64,000 bases of DNA from Welwitschia mirabilis (Eukaryota > Gnetophyta > Gnetopsida > Welwitschiales), in assembly GCA_051453625.1 (NCBI GenBank), contig JBOZIK010000001.1, positions 239,722,906 to 239,786,905 of the forward strand. The letters are read 5' to 3'. The notes under the pieces are model-generated. The model ran no database searches, was not told the DNA's origin, and was given only the letters and a program-made list of their open reading frames with translations. Of the stretch, positions 48,091 through 59,545 are shown piece after piece. Each line of letters starts with the position of its first letter. Position 1 is the first letter of the stretch. The translations under genes were made by a program, and so were the position numbers.

Positions 48091-49960
48091 TGTAACTAAG
48101 GTTTAAGCTTTAATTTTGTCTTGATGATGTTGAACAACTTATTTTGATGCCCTTCTTCTAGTGCTAAACTATTTTGAGTATCTTTCATAAATTACGATTT
48201 CTTTTAGACATTAATTCTCTCTTTTTTATGTTTATATTTTATAAAATATTTCACCTAGAACTCTCACTAAATTTGCCATTTAGTAGAGCTAATGTCACAT
48301 GACTTTATCAGACTAAGTGACTAGAAGCTAGTCTCAATAAACCAAGGTATTGAACCTACAAGTAATGTGTTTTGTTTTTTTTCCTTTCATAATAACAAAC
48401 TAAGAATTAAAGTTTTATAAACCCCATTTATTTTTTCAATTAATTGGATTAATACCTTTCAATAATTAAATGTAGAAGAAATAAATTACATGATTTAGAA
48501 AATCACATATCTATAACACATAGTTTCTAAAAAAAAGGAATCTATAAGAGCATTCTCTTAAACTAAGGCTAGAGTTAATATAATTTAGTATTTTTTTCTT
48601 TTTTCCTTTTTATAAGTAAATCTCCTACTAATTCAATGAAATTAATGCTAGATGTTTAAGAAATAATACAGCACATAGTAGAAGGTACATGGTTAGATCA
48701 ACATAAATGATTTTAAAAATAAGGAGAATAAGTAATGCAGACTAAAAATTAAAGAAAAAATTACATAAAAATCTTGAGGATTTTCTATTGAATAGATGAA
48801 TTAAAGTATGGGTTTATAAATCTCACTATTAATAGGTATGAATCCATTAAATCTGGCATAGAAATAAGAACAAAGATTTCACAAAAGTTTGATTCAAATA
48901 ATAGATGATTACTCCTATTGGTCTTAAGAAATTACAAAAGAAAAGTTTTATTAGGATTTGAAATACATTCTACAAGAAGACGATACCTAGACTGAGGAGT
49001 GTGAAATTGCGATAATTGGAGATGATAGGACTAAATATCTTCGCATCACGCTTGCTCTTATTATCCTCTTTCTTTTGTTTACAACACTTCCTGATCTAGA
49101 TGTGGCCTCCTTGTAGACTTTGCTGTGTTCTTAAGAAATTTGCAATTTTCTTTTCATAGCCTTTTTGTGATCAATCCTTTTCTACATCTTTCTTTACCAT
49201 TTCTTTATTTTGTAGAGTCTTCTCTATTGCTTTCTCTCTACCAATTTTATTGACATCTCCTTATTCTCTAATATTTGCCCCTCGTCTTGCTTGGGCTTCT
49301 TCCTTAATTCTGATCCTCCTCTTACTTTTTAAATTTTCGCTCCTATTAGTAGAGGGTTTTTCCCCTATTCCTTTTCATGATCTTGATAGCCTCTCCTCTA
49401 GAAAATGGTGCTCTCCTCCTTCTTTCTTTTAATGTTTCTTCTTCTTTCTTTGGTTATAACATCCATAACCTTCCCTTGTCTTCTATAATTTTTCTTCTTT
49501 ATCTACTAGGATAGTCTTTTGGTATATAGTCATTTCTTGGACTGTCTCTTCTCATAGCCTTAGATCTGTATGCTTCTCAAGTCAAGACATCTTTAGGCAA
49601 GCTTAGATTTAATACACCCTTATTTATTAGTCTAGATTATCCTGATTTTACTACCATTTTGGGCTTCTCATTTCTTTTTTCTGGTTTGGTCTCATGTATT
49701 CACCATTGAAGCATTGCTGTCATGAAACACAAAAACTCCTTTATTTTTTCATACCTCTATTATCTTTCTTTCTTTGTTTCAAAATGTTCTATTATGTTTG
49801 CTTGCTATCTCATCCTTCTGTTCAAATGTTAGCTCATTTCTCTGGCTTTTACAAAATCTTCCTTTCTACCATTTGTTTTTCCTCTTATTTTTGACATCTC
49901 TAAGCTCTTCTTCCCCTCTTCCACCTAGAATGTTATTTCCTGTATATATTATCCATTACA
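48091..49960 (-). repeat. Tat 5' LTR (uninterrupted)
   Basis: Begins TGTAACTAAGG on the plus strand. It is collinear with the three left-LTR segments and lacks both insertions. The pyrimidine-rich second half yields spurious open frames (49250-49432, 49694-49995). Confidence 0.8.
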
Positions 49961-50249
49961 TTTTCATATTTGTTGCACAAAATGAAAGATTTTAGAATCC
50001 TACAAACATGTGTTTGCTTAAGGGGAGGTTGTTAAGGTGGAGAAAAGTTTGATAAAAGAATACACCTTAGCAGAGCCCAAAGAAGAATAGAAAGTAATCA
50101 TACCCCCTCGAGATGGTTACTAGAACATAGAAAAAAATGATTACAGGGAGCTAGAGAGCATCAATTCTTTTAGGTGATCTTGTTATAGTGAATCTTTAGA
50201 AATTTAAAATCTTTATAAAGATCAAAAGCTTTATATTAAAGGAGAACTA

Positions 50250-50703
50250 CCACTAGAATTCAGAATTTGGTGTCTAGGGATGAGTCATGAAGGGAATCCT
50301 TATTAAACCAAGCATTAACTGAGTTTTCCAAATAAAGTAAGCGTGTTCAAGAATAATAATATTCTAACCATGCTTAGAGAAGATATCTGGGATGCCTTGC
50401 AAGAAAATAAAAGTAGGATACTGAAGATGAATACTCAGTTTACCAATATTTATAATCAAATCCCAAACTTATCGAGTAATGCAACAATCCCAAAAGGTAT
50501 GTTGGAAGGTTTCTGGAGCTTAACATATAAGGAACAAAGGATAAGTAACTCCCAAAAGTTAAAGACGATGACCAATAGGAAGACCTTAATGAATAAGATG
50601 CCAAAAGAGATTTTAGTTTTAGGATGGGCTCTAATCTTCGATACTTCTTTGAAAATTTTTTCCATTTATCTTCCACCCAGTTGAGATGCCATTTGGAGTT
50701 CAT
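50250..50703 (-). pseudogene. LINE zf-RVT C-terminal domain
   Basis: Open pieces at 50440-50703 and 50456-50665 read KWKKFSKKYRRLEP / EKIFKEVSKIRAHPKTKISF, then LLILCSLYVKLQKPSNIPFG. This corresponds to the W..IW......K.k.FlW and CxxC...E...H segments of the LINE C-terminus, in two frames. Confidence 0.7.
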
Positions 50704-51331
50704 CTTTTTTATGAGACTGTTAAAGTCCTAGAACCACATACAAGCTTTAGAAAGAGATAGCTTGGTAATATGATTACCATTGGATCAAAGCTAATCGTCC
50801 CACTAGTCTTTATTATTGTGACGCCATTCAATACTAGAAACCATGTTTTCTATGTACTTGATAATGAGAAGATCCAACTTTGAACCTTCCATTTGGATTT
50901 AAATTGAGACCAATTAATTCTAATATAATGTTCTGTTGCACTACAAATTGGTCTAGGTGGAGAAGCCTTACTTTAGTCAATCTTTGAAATCTAATTAGAA
51001 ATTGAGAAGCTAAAGAATTATCTAAATTTTAAAGACTGGAGACCACCAAGGAAAATGATTGGCTAGCTAATTATAACTTAAAGTAGCCACTTGCTAGAGA
51101 AGAAAACTTTTAAGTTTATGCCAAGATTTAAATATTTGATAGAAAACATAGGAGCCTTTTCCTTTTGAAGTTATTATAAGAAAAAATAGAATTGCTGTAG
51201 AGAATACCGTTTCGTAAATGGTTGGAATACATATTACTATTAGTAAAATAATGTCTAAATAAAACTTTCTAGGCCTCATCCCCTTCCAAGGATTAAACTA
51301 TCCATTTAGAAGCTAATAAAATACCTTAATG

Positions 51332-52600
51332 TTATAAGGAAGAAATTCCTAAACCACCTAAATGTTTGGAATGACAACATGCACTCCATGTAAATCTATA
51401 AAAAAATTTATCACTTGAAGTATTCCCCCACAAAGAACTTTGTATAATTTTGTTAATAGTGTTATAAGCAGAGATAGAGGGGGCCATGAAGGAGGCATAA
51501 TAAATTGAAATAGCACTGAGGATATGAATATAAACAACAAGCCTCCCTACTAAAGATAAGGATTTTGCAAACCATTTAAGAGATTTATCTTTAACCTTTT
51601 TGATAACCATCTATCACATATTGAATGAAGTGTTTGATAAAGCATAGGGATTTCCAAATGTTTAAAATGATCAGTGGGGAAGAGCCATTGTATATTGAAG
51701 TGGTATGACCAAGCAGGCCTTTCAGTAAGAGTGGAATGAAGGGTAATGGTTTTATTTCAATTAATTTATGAACCTACAGCTAGATAATAAACATTTAGAG
51801 TATTTATAGCTTTCTAAAAATTTGATTTAGTTTCTTTAATCAAGAGAAAGATATCATTATAGAGAACTAGATCACTATTGGGAAGGTGAATATCATGAAG
51901 ATTATCTGAAAAATGATGAGCTTTAAGAAGAGCTCTAAGAGAATCTACTGCTATGATAAAAAGATATGAAGCTAAGGGATACCCCTTCCTAACTGATTGC
52001 TAAAGGGATATAAGACAAGAGAAAATATCATTAATGCAAATAATAGAAGTAGCACTAGCTAGAATCATCTGAACATGATTCTGAAAGACGTCTCCAAGTT
52101 GATGATGGTGGATAACTCTAGTAAGGAAATGCCAATCAAATTTGTCATAGGCTTTAGTAAAATTGAGCTTCAAAAGAATAGCTTGTTAAGAGGAGGTGTT
52201 TGTCCAATGCATATATTTGACTGCAGTTAGCCCATTATCCAAGATGTACCTATTTTGAATAAAAACAATTTACTCTTTACTGATAAGAGAATGAAGAAAT
52301 TTCTTTAATCTGTTGGTTACTACCTTAACAATAATTTTATAGATCAAATTCAAAAGAGTAATAGATCTCTAATTATTAATGTTATGTGAGTCACTTAATT
52401 TAGATAGAAGTTTAACTATTCTAGTGTTAAGAAAAGTTCCTAGGAATTTCTTGTCTAAAGTGTCTTTGTAAACATTATAAGTATCCATTCTAATTATGTG
52501 TCAAAAGTTAGAGTTGAATTCTCTTGAAAGGCCATCCAGACCTAGAGATTTGCCATTCTTAAGCTACTAATGAGTATTAAGAAACTTAAGTTTGCACTGA
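51332..52600 (-). pseudogene. LINE reverse transcriptase
   Basis: GYPLASYLFIIAVDSLRALL (about 51920-51990) matches the QGCPLAPYLFILA motif. VLYNDIFLL stands at the YADD site, so the catalytic pair is lost. The 92-residue open piece at 51332-51610 (LKWFAKSLSLVGRLVVY, LWGNTSSDKFFYRFTWSACC, GGLGISSL) is the WKAR.LS.aGR and GGLGi region typical of L1-type plant LINEs. Confidence 0.9.
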
Positions 52601-53399
52601 TCATCACCAAAAGCTTTTTGATTAAAGGGCTAAAGATTACTAAACCAAGTGTCAATAACTGTGTCATCGACTGTATTAGCAGAAAAAACCTAGGAGTAAT
52701 GATTATAAAACACTTAAAAATTTTATTCTTTACAAGTGTAAATCACATTTCCATCTTTAATTACTTTTATGTAAGGAGAGGAGTAATTTTCTTTTAGGAA
52801 TTTGAAAAAATAAGATGAATCTTGATCTCCTATTCTTAGTTAAGAAAAGTGAGCACGAAGGTGAGTACAGTGAGCCTTGTAATACTCAAATCATCTTAGT
52901 CTATCTTTATAGATTTTTAGCAAATTAAAATCCCAGTTATTACAGTGCCTTGAGTTAACTTTCAGTTGAAGAAATTCTATTCCTGACATGAGGATTTTCT
53001 AATGAGGATTTATATTTGATTCTAAAAGTTTACCTACTTGTTTAGCAAAACACTAAGTACATAAAATTCTATTATTCCATCAATCAATCCATTCATCATT
53101 ACTAATAGGATAAGGAAAAAGGTTTCAAATGTGCATGAGAAGAGAACACATGTTTCTATTTTAAAGGAAAGTAGTGTTAAAAACAAAGAGATCTCTATTG
53201 ACGTGTTGAACATTAGGAGATTAAATGGACCATAAAATGGGAAAATAGTTAGATAAGAACTGGGTGTAATTAGTTAAAACTAAGAGCTTCTTACAATGGG
53301 AGATAGAAATACTTGGATTCAAAGATAAATAAACATAATTAATCCAAGAGGTAATGAAATCCAACTCTAGCATTGGACTAGGTGAACCATCTTAATAGA

Positions 53400-53840
53400 A
53401 TTAATTTTTGTGGTAGTAGTGGCATCTTGTAACTGGAATTTACTTTTAAGTGACATCTAGCTATCAAGCTCATTAATGTCAAGGCCACCTTTATTTTCTC
53501 CTCTTTTATCTATTACATTCTCAATCATATTAAAATCTTCTACTAAGATTCATGAAGCTTTTGGAAGCAAGTCATGGAGCCATTTCCAAAGAGCACATCT
53601 ATCTGGGATGCTACAAGGAGCATAGATGTTGGCCATGCTAACAATAGAGTTATTCCATTTTAAGTGAATCCAAACACAATTGCCTCCTAGGTCTTGATCA
53701 TGATCAATAATATGATTATTAAACTTCTAGTGAAGAAGAATAACTACTCCTCCTCTGCCTCTATAATGATAAGAAATGAAGGAAGTGCTCTTGGAAAAAA
53801 TGCTATTATAAGCAGTTTGAAACTGAAAACCTTGAATTTT
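53400..53840 (-). pseudogene. LINE endonuclease
   Basis: Minus-strand reading contains YHYRGRGGVVILLH (about 53735-53775), MANIYAPCSIPDRCALWKWL (about 53590-53640), and WILVEDFNMIENVIDKRGEN (about 53500-53560; GDFNM has become EDFNM). These are the catalytic blocks of the EEP endonuclease that nicks the target for target-primed reverse transcription. Confidence 0.9.
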
Positions 53841-54419
53841 AATTTCCTAAAGAAAAACTATATCTAAGTGCTTTTTAGCATGAATAGTGTATTTTCTTCA
53901 AGGTTCCAAAAGTACTTAAACATTCTACGAGACGAGATTCATGAGATAAGATTGGTAAGGAATCTAATCCCTTCTCCAATTATTTGTCATGAGTTCATCA
54001 ATTTAAAACTATTAGCTGTTGATCTGCTTTGTCTTTTGAATTAGTTTATAATACCACTGCCAAATTTTGTCATATTGTTCATAACCCTAGAAGGAATAAA
54101 TAAGGGGTTGATCCTTGTAACATAAGCATAAGATATCTTACTAATAGTTTTCAATCCTTCATCTATATCATTGTCCTTATTAATTAACCTAGGATTTTTA
54201 GAAGTCTCTTGTTTATTCTCCTGATTAATAGTCTTTAAATCCTATGTATAAGTTTGAGAACTATCTCTTTATTTGAGTCCTTCCTATTGGCTTTGGTAAT
54301 CTTTGTTACAACTAGTTCCTAAGTATTATGACTGGTGTTGACTTCTTCTTATGAAGTTTGTTGGTATTCTTACATAAGACCATTTTGGTGGAGTTCATTG
54401 GCTACTTTTTTTTCCTACA

Positions 54420-55170
54420 ATTCTATTTACTTCTAGCTTAGTTAGGAGTTTAGAACAACATGATCTCACATGATTATGCTCTTTACAATAGTAATAGTAA
54501 TTCAGTAAACTTAAATAAGTAACCTTTCGAAGAATAATTTCTCCATCAGCTGATAGTCAGATAATCTCAGGTAATGGTTTGTTTAGATTAACAGAAAAAC
54601 AGATTCTTCTTGTATGACAAGTACATAACCCTGTGAAGGTCTCCATTCCTATGAAATATCCAATTTTAGCAATTAAGACATCAATTTGAGGTAGAAAATT
54701 TATTGGGAGATTTGGGAATTCAATCCATATGGGAACAATACTTTAAGCAGCTTTTTCTAGGTTAAAACCTTTGAACCATGGTTGCAACATTAGGTAGGTT
54801 CCTAAAATGTTCTAAACTAATTGTTGTTTCACCTAATATATAACATCTTTAGTTTCAAAACTAAAATTAAAAAAGCCTTTATCATATTTGAGATGACAGA
54901 GATTCTAATATTCTTGCAAATCTAGTTCTTTCGAATCTAGTCATTAAGGAAAAACTAATGAAAAAACTAATAGCATAAACTGTCCAAAATTATAAATAGT
55001 TTTGTCAAAAAGGTCTTGGGGAAACTCTAAATCGATGATAATACAATAATTATTTGAAGCCATATTATTATCTTTAATTGATGGTATCGAGTTATATGAT
55101 ATATCGGCCATTTCTAATTTTTGTTTTTTAAAGGATGCATTTAAAGCAGATGAGGCTTAATTATTTGAGG
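54420..55170 (-). pseudogene. LINE ORF1: DUF4283-like domain and zinc knuckle
   Basis: Starts around an ATG near 55172. The reading contains IVPIWIEFPNLPINFLPQI near 54690-54745, RRICFSVNLNKPLPEII near 54570-54620, and YYYCKEHNHVRSC near 54455-54495 (a CxxxxHxxxxC knuckle missing one cysteine). This order is that of DUF4283 plus CCHC ORF1 proteins of plant L1-like LINEs, which bind element RNA. Confidence 0.85.
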
Positions 55171-55493
55171 TCATTTAAAAGAAAAAAGAAAAGACTGAAA
55201 GGATGGTAAACTTCCCTAAAAAGGATGCTACACCAATGCATGCAGGACTTTCACATTGAAGTTATCTAATGCACACATTATTTGCAAAAAATTGTTAAAA
55301 GCTTAGTTGTTTTTTGTCACTCTCCAGTGCATGCAAAGACTTGTAAGCCTCCAGCACATGTAGAGATCTGCCAAACAAAGATCATAGAAATTAGAACATT
55401 ACGCAAAGCCTAATGAATGCAGAAAATCAGACCCACAATTACACAAAAAATGAAGCCCACTGCCGCATAGAAAAAGAAGCCATGCAAAAACTA

Positions 55494-55581
55494 TTGCAAA
55501 ACTTAACTCTATGTGTGTGTATGTGTGTGTGTGTTTTTTGCAAAACTTAACTCTATGTGTGTGTATGTGTGTGTGTGTGTG
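55494..55581. repeat. 44-bp tandem duplication leading into GT repeats
   Basis: TTGCAAAACTTAACTCTATG plus (GT)n occurs at 55494 and again at 55538. Confidence 0.9.
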
Positions 55582-55585
55582 TTTT

Positions 55586-55635
<50 letters not shown>

Positions 55636-55657
55636 GGGGGTGGGTGGGGTTGGGGGG
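55582..55657. repeat. GT microsatellite and 22-base poly-G run
   Basis: (GT)n to 55618, then 22 G at 55619-55640, then a G-rich tail up to the gap. Long open frames here are artefacts of the repeats and Ns. Confidence 0.95.
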
Positions 55658-56648
55658 NNNNNNNNNNNNNNNNNNNNNNNNNNNNNNNNNNNNNNNNNNN
55701 NNNNNNNNNNNNNNNNNNNNNNNNNNNNNNNNNNNNNNNNNNNNNNNNNNNNNNNNNNNNNNNNNNNNNNNNNNNNNNNNNNNNNNNNNNNNNNNNNNNN
55801 NNNNNNNNNNNNNNNNNNNNNNNNNNNNNNNNNNNNNNNNNNNNNNNNNNNNNNNNNNNNNNNNNNNNNNNNNNNNNNNNNNNNNNNNNNNNNNNNNNNN
55901 NNNNNNNNNNNNNNNNNNNNNNNNNNNNNNNNNNNNNNNNNNNNNNNNNNNNNNNNNNNNNNNNNNNNNNNNNNNNNNNNNNNNNNNNNNNNNNNNNNNN
56001 NNNNNNNNNNNNNNNNNNNNNNNNNNNNNNNNNNNNNNNNNNNNNNNNNNNNNNNNNNNNNNNNNNNNNNNNNNNNNNNNNNNNNNNNNNNNNNNNNNNN
56101 NNNNNNNNNNNNNNNNNNNNNNNNNNNNNNNNNNNNNNNNNNNNNNNNNNNNNNNNNNNNNNNNNNNNNNNNNNNNNNNNNNNNNNNNNNNNNNNNNNNN
56201 NNNNNNNNNNNNNNNNNNNNNNNNNNNNNNNNNNNNNNNNNNNNNNNNNNNNNNNNNNNNNNNNNNNNNNNNNNNNNNNNNNNNNNNNNNNNNNNNNNNN
56301 NNNNNNNNNNNNNNNNNNNNNNNNNNNNNNNNNNNNNNNNNNNNNNNNNNNNNNNNNNNNNNNNNNNNNNNNNNNNNNNNNNNNNNNNNNNNNNNNNNNN
56401 NNNNNNNNNNNNNNNNNNNNNNNNNNNNNNNNNNNNNNNNNNNNNNNNNNNNNNNNNNNNNNNNNNNNNNNNNNNNNNNNNNNNNNNNNNNNNNNNNNNN
56501 NNNNNNNNNNNNNNNNNNNNNNNNNNNNNNNNNNNNNNNNNNNNNNNNNNNNNNNNNNNNNNNNNNNNNNNNNNNNNNNNNNNNNNNNNNNNNNNNNNNN
56601 NNNNNNNNNNNNNNNNNNNNNNNNNNNNNNNNNNNNNNNNNNNNNNNN
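55658..56648. other. Assembly gap (991 N)
   Basis: Run of N bounded by poly-G/GT on the left and GA repeats on the right. Confidence 0.95.
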
Positions 56649-56651
56649 AGG

Positions 56652-56706
<55 letters not shown>
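56649..56706. repeat. GA microsatellite
   Basis: AGGGAGGGAG followed by about 24 GA dinucleotides. Confidence 0.95.
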
Positions 56707-56710
<4 letters not shown>

Positions 56711-57189
56711 ATTCTCATTCTCACTTTTAGTATTTTTAAATCTTCCCTATCTTAGATTGTAAGTTAACATCTTTGCAATATTTGGATATCTCTCTCTGTG
56801 ATGCTTCAACTTTTTTTTTTTTGATTTGAAATCACTTGTTCTTTGTCATAGTCCCAATACCCTCACACAGAGATTAAGAAATTTTAGTAACGTAAGGATT
56901 GTCTTAGATTACAATTACTAAGGAAGGCTTATAAGACACCTTAGCAACCTTTTAACAAACTACCTAATCTTTTTAGATAATTCTTAAACTATAAGTTTTT
57001 GGGTGATCAGAGTCTTCCTTAATTATTAAAACTATTAATAAGTGCTAAAATAATATAAACTTTAATATTTTCTTAAAAAAATAATAATAAAATAAATTCT
57101 TTCTACCAAAATTTGTCTAAAAAGGATCTCCTACTTAGATATCCTTGGTTAGTAGTAGATTATCTTCTTAGGACTGTAAATAGTTTAAC
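56707..57189. other. Unassigned AT-rich DNA
   Basis: No gene or repeat unit recognised before the minisatellite starts. Confidence 0.3.
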
Positions 57190-58170
57190 TATTTATTCTT
57201 TTATTAAAACCCCCTTTTTCAATACTTGTATATTAGCTTTCCAAAATCCAAAAACTTTAGAGAGCAACACTTAAAGGGTTCATTGGGGTTTATGAGAGAA
57301 AGGTTATACTAATTCACTTATTAAATGGTTTTCTTAAAAGTTCTTTTATTAAACCCCAGGGTTACCCTTATATACTAGCTTTCCAAAGTCCAAAAACTTT
57401 GGAGAGTAGTACTAAAAGAGTTCCTTGGGATTATGTGAGAATATTTTCACTTATTAACATTTTATCTTAAAAGTTATTTTATTAAGCCCCAAGGTTTACC
57501 CTTTTATATTAGCTTTCCAAAGTCTAAGAACTTTAGAGAGCAGCACCAAAAGAATTCTTTGGCATAGTTTACCAAAGTCCAAGAAATTTGGAGAGAATCA
57601 CAAAAAGGGATCATTAAGATTTATGTGAGGGAATTTTCACTTATTAAAACTTTTCCTTAAAAGTTCTTTTATTAAGCCCCAAGGATTACCCTTTTACATC
57701 AGCTTTTCAACATCTAAGAATCTTGGAGAGTAGCATTAAAAGAATTCCTTGGGGTAGTCTTCCAAGTCTAAAAACTTTAGAGAGTAGCACTACAAGAGTT
57801 CCTTAGGATTTTTTATGGGGTTTTACTTATTAAAATTTTCTCTTAAATGATCTTTTATTAAGCTTGAAGGATACCCTTCTTTTATTAAGCTCTAGGAGTA
57901 ACCCTTCTAGATTAGCTTCCCAAAGGCTAAAAACTTTAGAGAGTAGCACTATAAGAGTTCCTTGAAGTAGCTTTTTAAAGTCAAAGACCTTTGGAGAGTA
58001 GTATGAAAGTAGTTCCTTCGAGTTTATGATGAGAACATTTTCACTTATTAAATTTTTCTCTTAAAAGTTCTTTTATTAAACCCAAGGGATACCCCTCTAT
58101 ATTAGCTTTTCAAAGTCTAAATACTTTGAAGAGTAGCACTAAAAGTATTCGTTGGGGTCTATGTGAGATG
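57190..58170. repeat. Minisatellite with hairpin-bearing units
   Basis: TTTTATTAA[A/G]CCCC-type words recur at 57199, 57344, 57477, 57667, 57853 and about 58072 (spacing 133-219). An inner unit of AGCTTTCCAAAGTC...CTTTGGAGAG plus AGCACTAAAAGAGTTCCTT occurs about nine times. The best copy (57379-57406) forms a 10-bp stem with one mismatch and an 8-base loop. Confidence 0.85.
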
Positions 58171-58915
58171 ATTTACATTAAAAACCCATTTCTGTAAAAA
58201 CATACAAGAGCATCTTCATAGTATGAAAACAATTTTTAGAAATAGATATGTAACTGCCTTAGAAAAATACCCAAAAGATAACATGCATTTAACATTAAAT
58301 AGGCCTACATAAGATCTAGATTACACTAAAAACTAAAACAAAAGATCTATATTACACTAAAAACTAAAACAAATTGATTATACTAAACATATAATAATTA
58401 AAAAAGCTAAAATAAAAGTAAATCTACAATGATTTTGGAGAATATCTATTGCAAAAAATAAGCTATCATTACATATGTTGCTATTTTCAATTAATTCTAA
58501 AAGATAACTAACAAAAAAAAAAGCTATTTATATCTAGACATGATAGTATAAATAAATAAAAGAACAAAATTAGAGGTAAATGTTCAATATATACAATCTA
58601 TAAGCAAAGCCCTACATGTAGGGATAAAATAAAATAATAAGTTACATACCCAAATCTAAGTCTAACAGGAAGGACTTCACAAGAAATAAGTTCTGACTCA
58701 TAAAAGTCAAGTAATGGAAACAAAATAACATTGCATATACAAGGAGAGATAACAAAAGTACCATTCCTAACCCATGGATGTCCTTACAAGAAAAACCCCA
58801 ATAAAACAATCTCTATTCCTTTCACCCCTTTAATTGTACATTTTTAAAGCTCAAGCACCTTCAAAACGCTATGGAAAAAAGGGTATAGTAAAAGACATGC
58901 TATTGGAATAATTCA
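58171..58915. other. Unassigned AT-rich DNA
   Basis: No gene recognised. A 30-base local doubling (AAGATCTA.ATTACACTAA) is visible at 58312-58370. Confidence 0.35.
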
Positions 58916-59545
58916 TTAGAGGGGGGAAGCGGAAGCAGAGAGGGAGAAGGGAAAGATTCGATGGAGACCATCAAGAAACTTGATTTTAGTGAGGGGTTAG
59001 GAGGAGGAGGTTATGTTAGAAGAGGGATTAGGAGAATATCTTTTTGGGTTGGTAAGAGAGGAAAGGGGTGTTCAAGGGCAATTGTCAAGAAACTCAATTT
59101 TAGAATGGGATGGGGTTAGGAAAAGAAGGAGGTAGAGAATTCTAAAGGAAGGGAGGGGGTAAAGAACACTATTGGAGGAGGTGAGGAGAGAGGGAGGGGG
59201 TTATGGAGGTGTGGGGATGTTGTGGCTAGAAGAGGAGCAAATGAAAAGGAGTTTCACGCAAGGGTGGAGAAGGGGAGGGATGGTTTTGAGGGGGACCATT
59301 GAGAAACTCAATGAAGAGGTTGAAAACCCTAGAGAAATGGGAGCGAAAGGGATTGAATTCAAGGGGGTTCATCAAGAAACATGATGATAGGGGTCAAAAA
59401 CCTTTGAAGGAGGTGATGAGGGGAAGTGATTTTAAGGGAGGGGAAGGTCATCAAGAAAATTAATAGAGTGGGGGAATCAAAAGCCCTTTGGGCTAGGGGT
59501 TTAAGTGGGATTATCACGAAACTCAACTGGGATGTGAGGGAAAAT
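58916..59545. repeat. Purine-rich, G-rich imperfect repeat region
   Basis: The plus strand is strongly G/A biased. The word CATCAAGAAACTCAATTT or a variant recurs near 58968, 59083, 59296, 59367, 59448 and 59513, each followed by G-rich AGGGG/GGAGG text. The open frame at 59172-59384 is a by-product of composition. Confidence 0.7.

Larger units (their letters stand above)
29043..49960 (-). mobile_element. Tat/Ogre-like Ty3/gypsy element, hosting two later insertions
   Basis: Two long direct repeats, about 2.0 kb (29043-38920, interrupted) and about 1.9 kb (48091-49960), flank minus-strand gag, RT and integrase. The layout, in minus orientation, is 5' LTR (right), gag 46860-47480, RT 43830-44400, integrase 41340-42230, a 2.4-kb 3' spacer, then 3' LTR (left). 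Without the two insertions the element would be about 13 kb. Both LTRs begin TGTAACTAAGG on the plus strand. The right edges near 38920/49960 (TTACA) are uncertain by about 50-80 bases because weak similarity continues. No convincing primer site or target duplication was found. Coding is heavily interrupted. Confidence 0.8.
49961..55190 (-). mobile_element. Nearly full-length L1-like LINE
   Basis: Minus strand, 5' to 3': ORF1 (54420-55170), endonuclease (53400-53840), RT (51350-52600) and zf-RVT C-terminus (50250-50700). All are broken by stops. The 3' end abuts the Tat 5' LTR near 49960, and no poly(T) remains on this side. It differs in sequence from the LINE segment at 29176-31388. Confidence 0.85.

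Noticed and set aside
55511-56762. Open frames of about 380-414 residues on both strands
   Set aside because: Produced by GT, poly-G and GA repeats read through 991 Ns.
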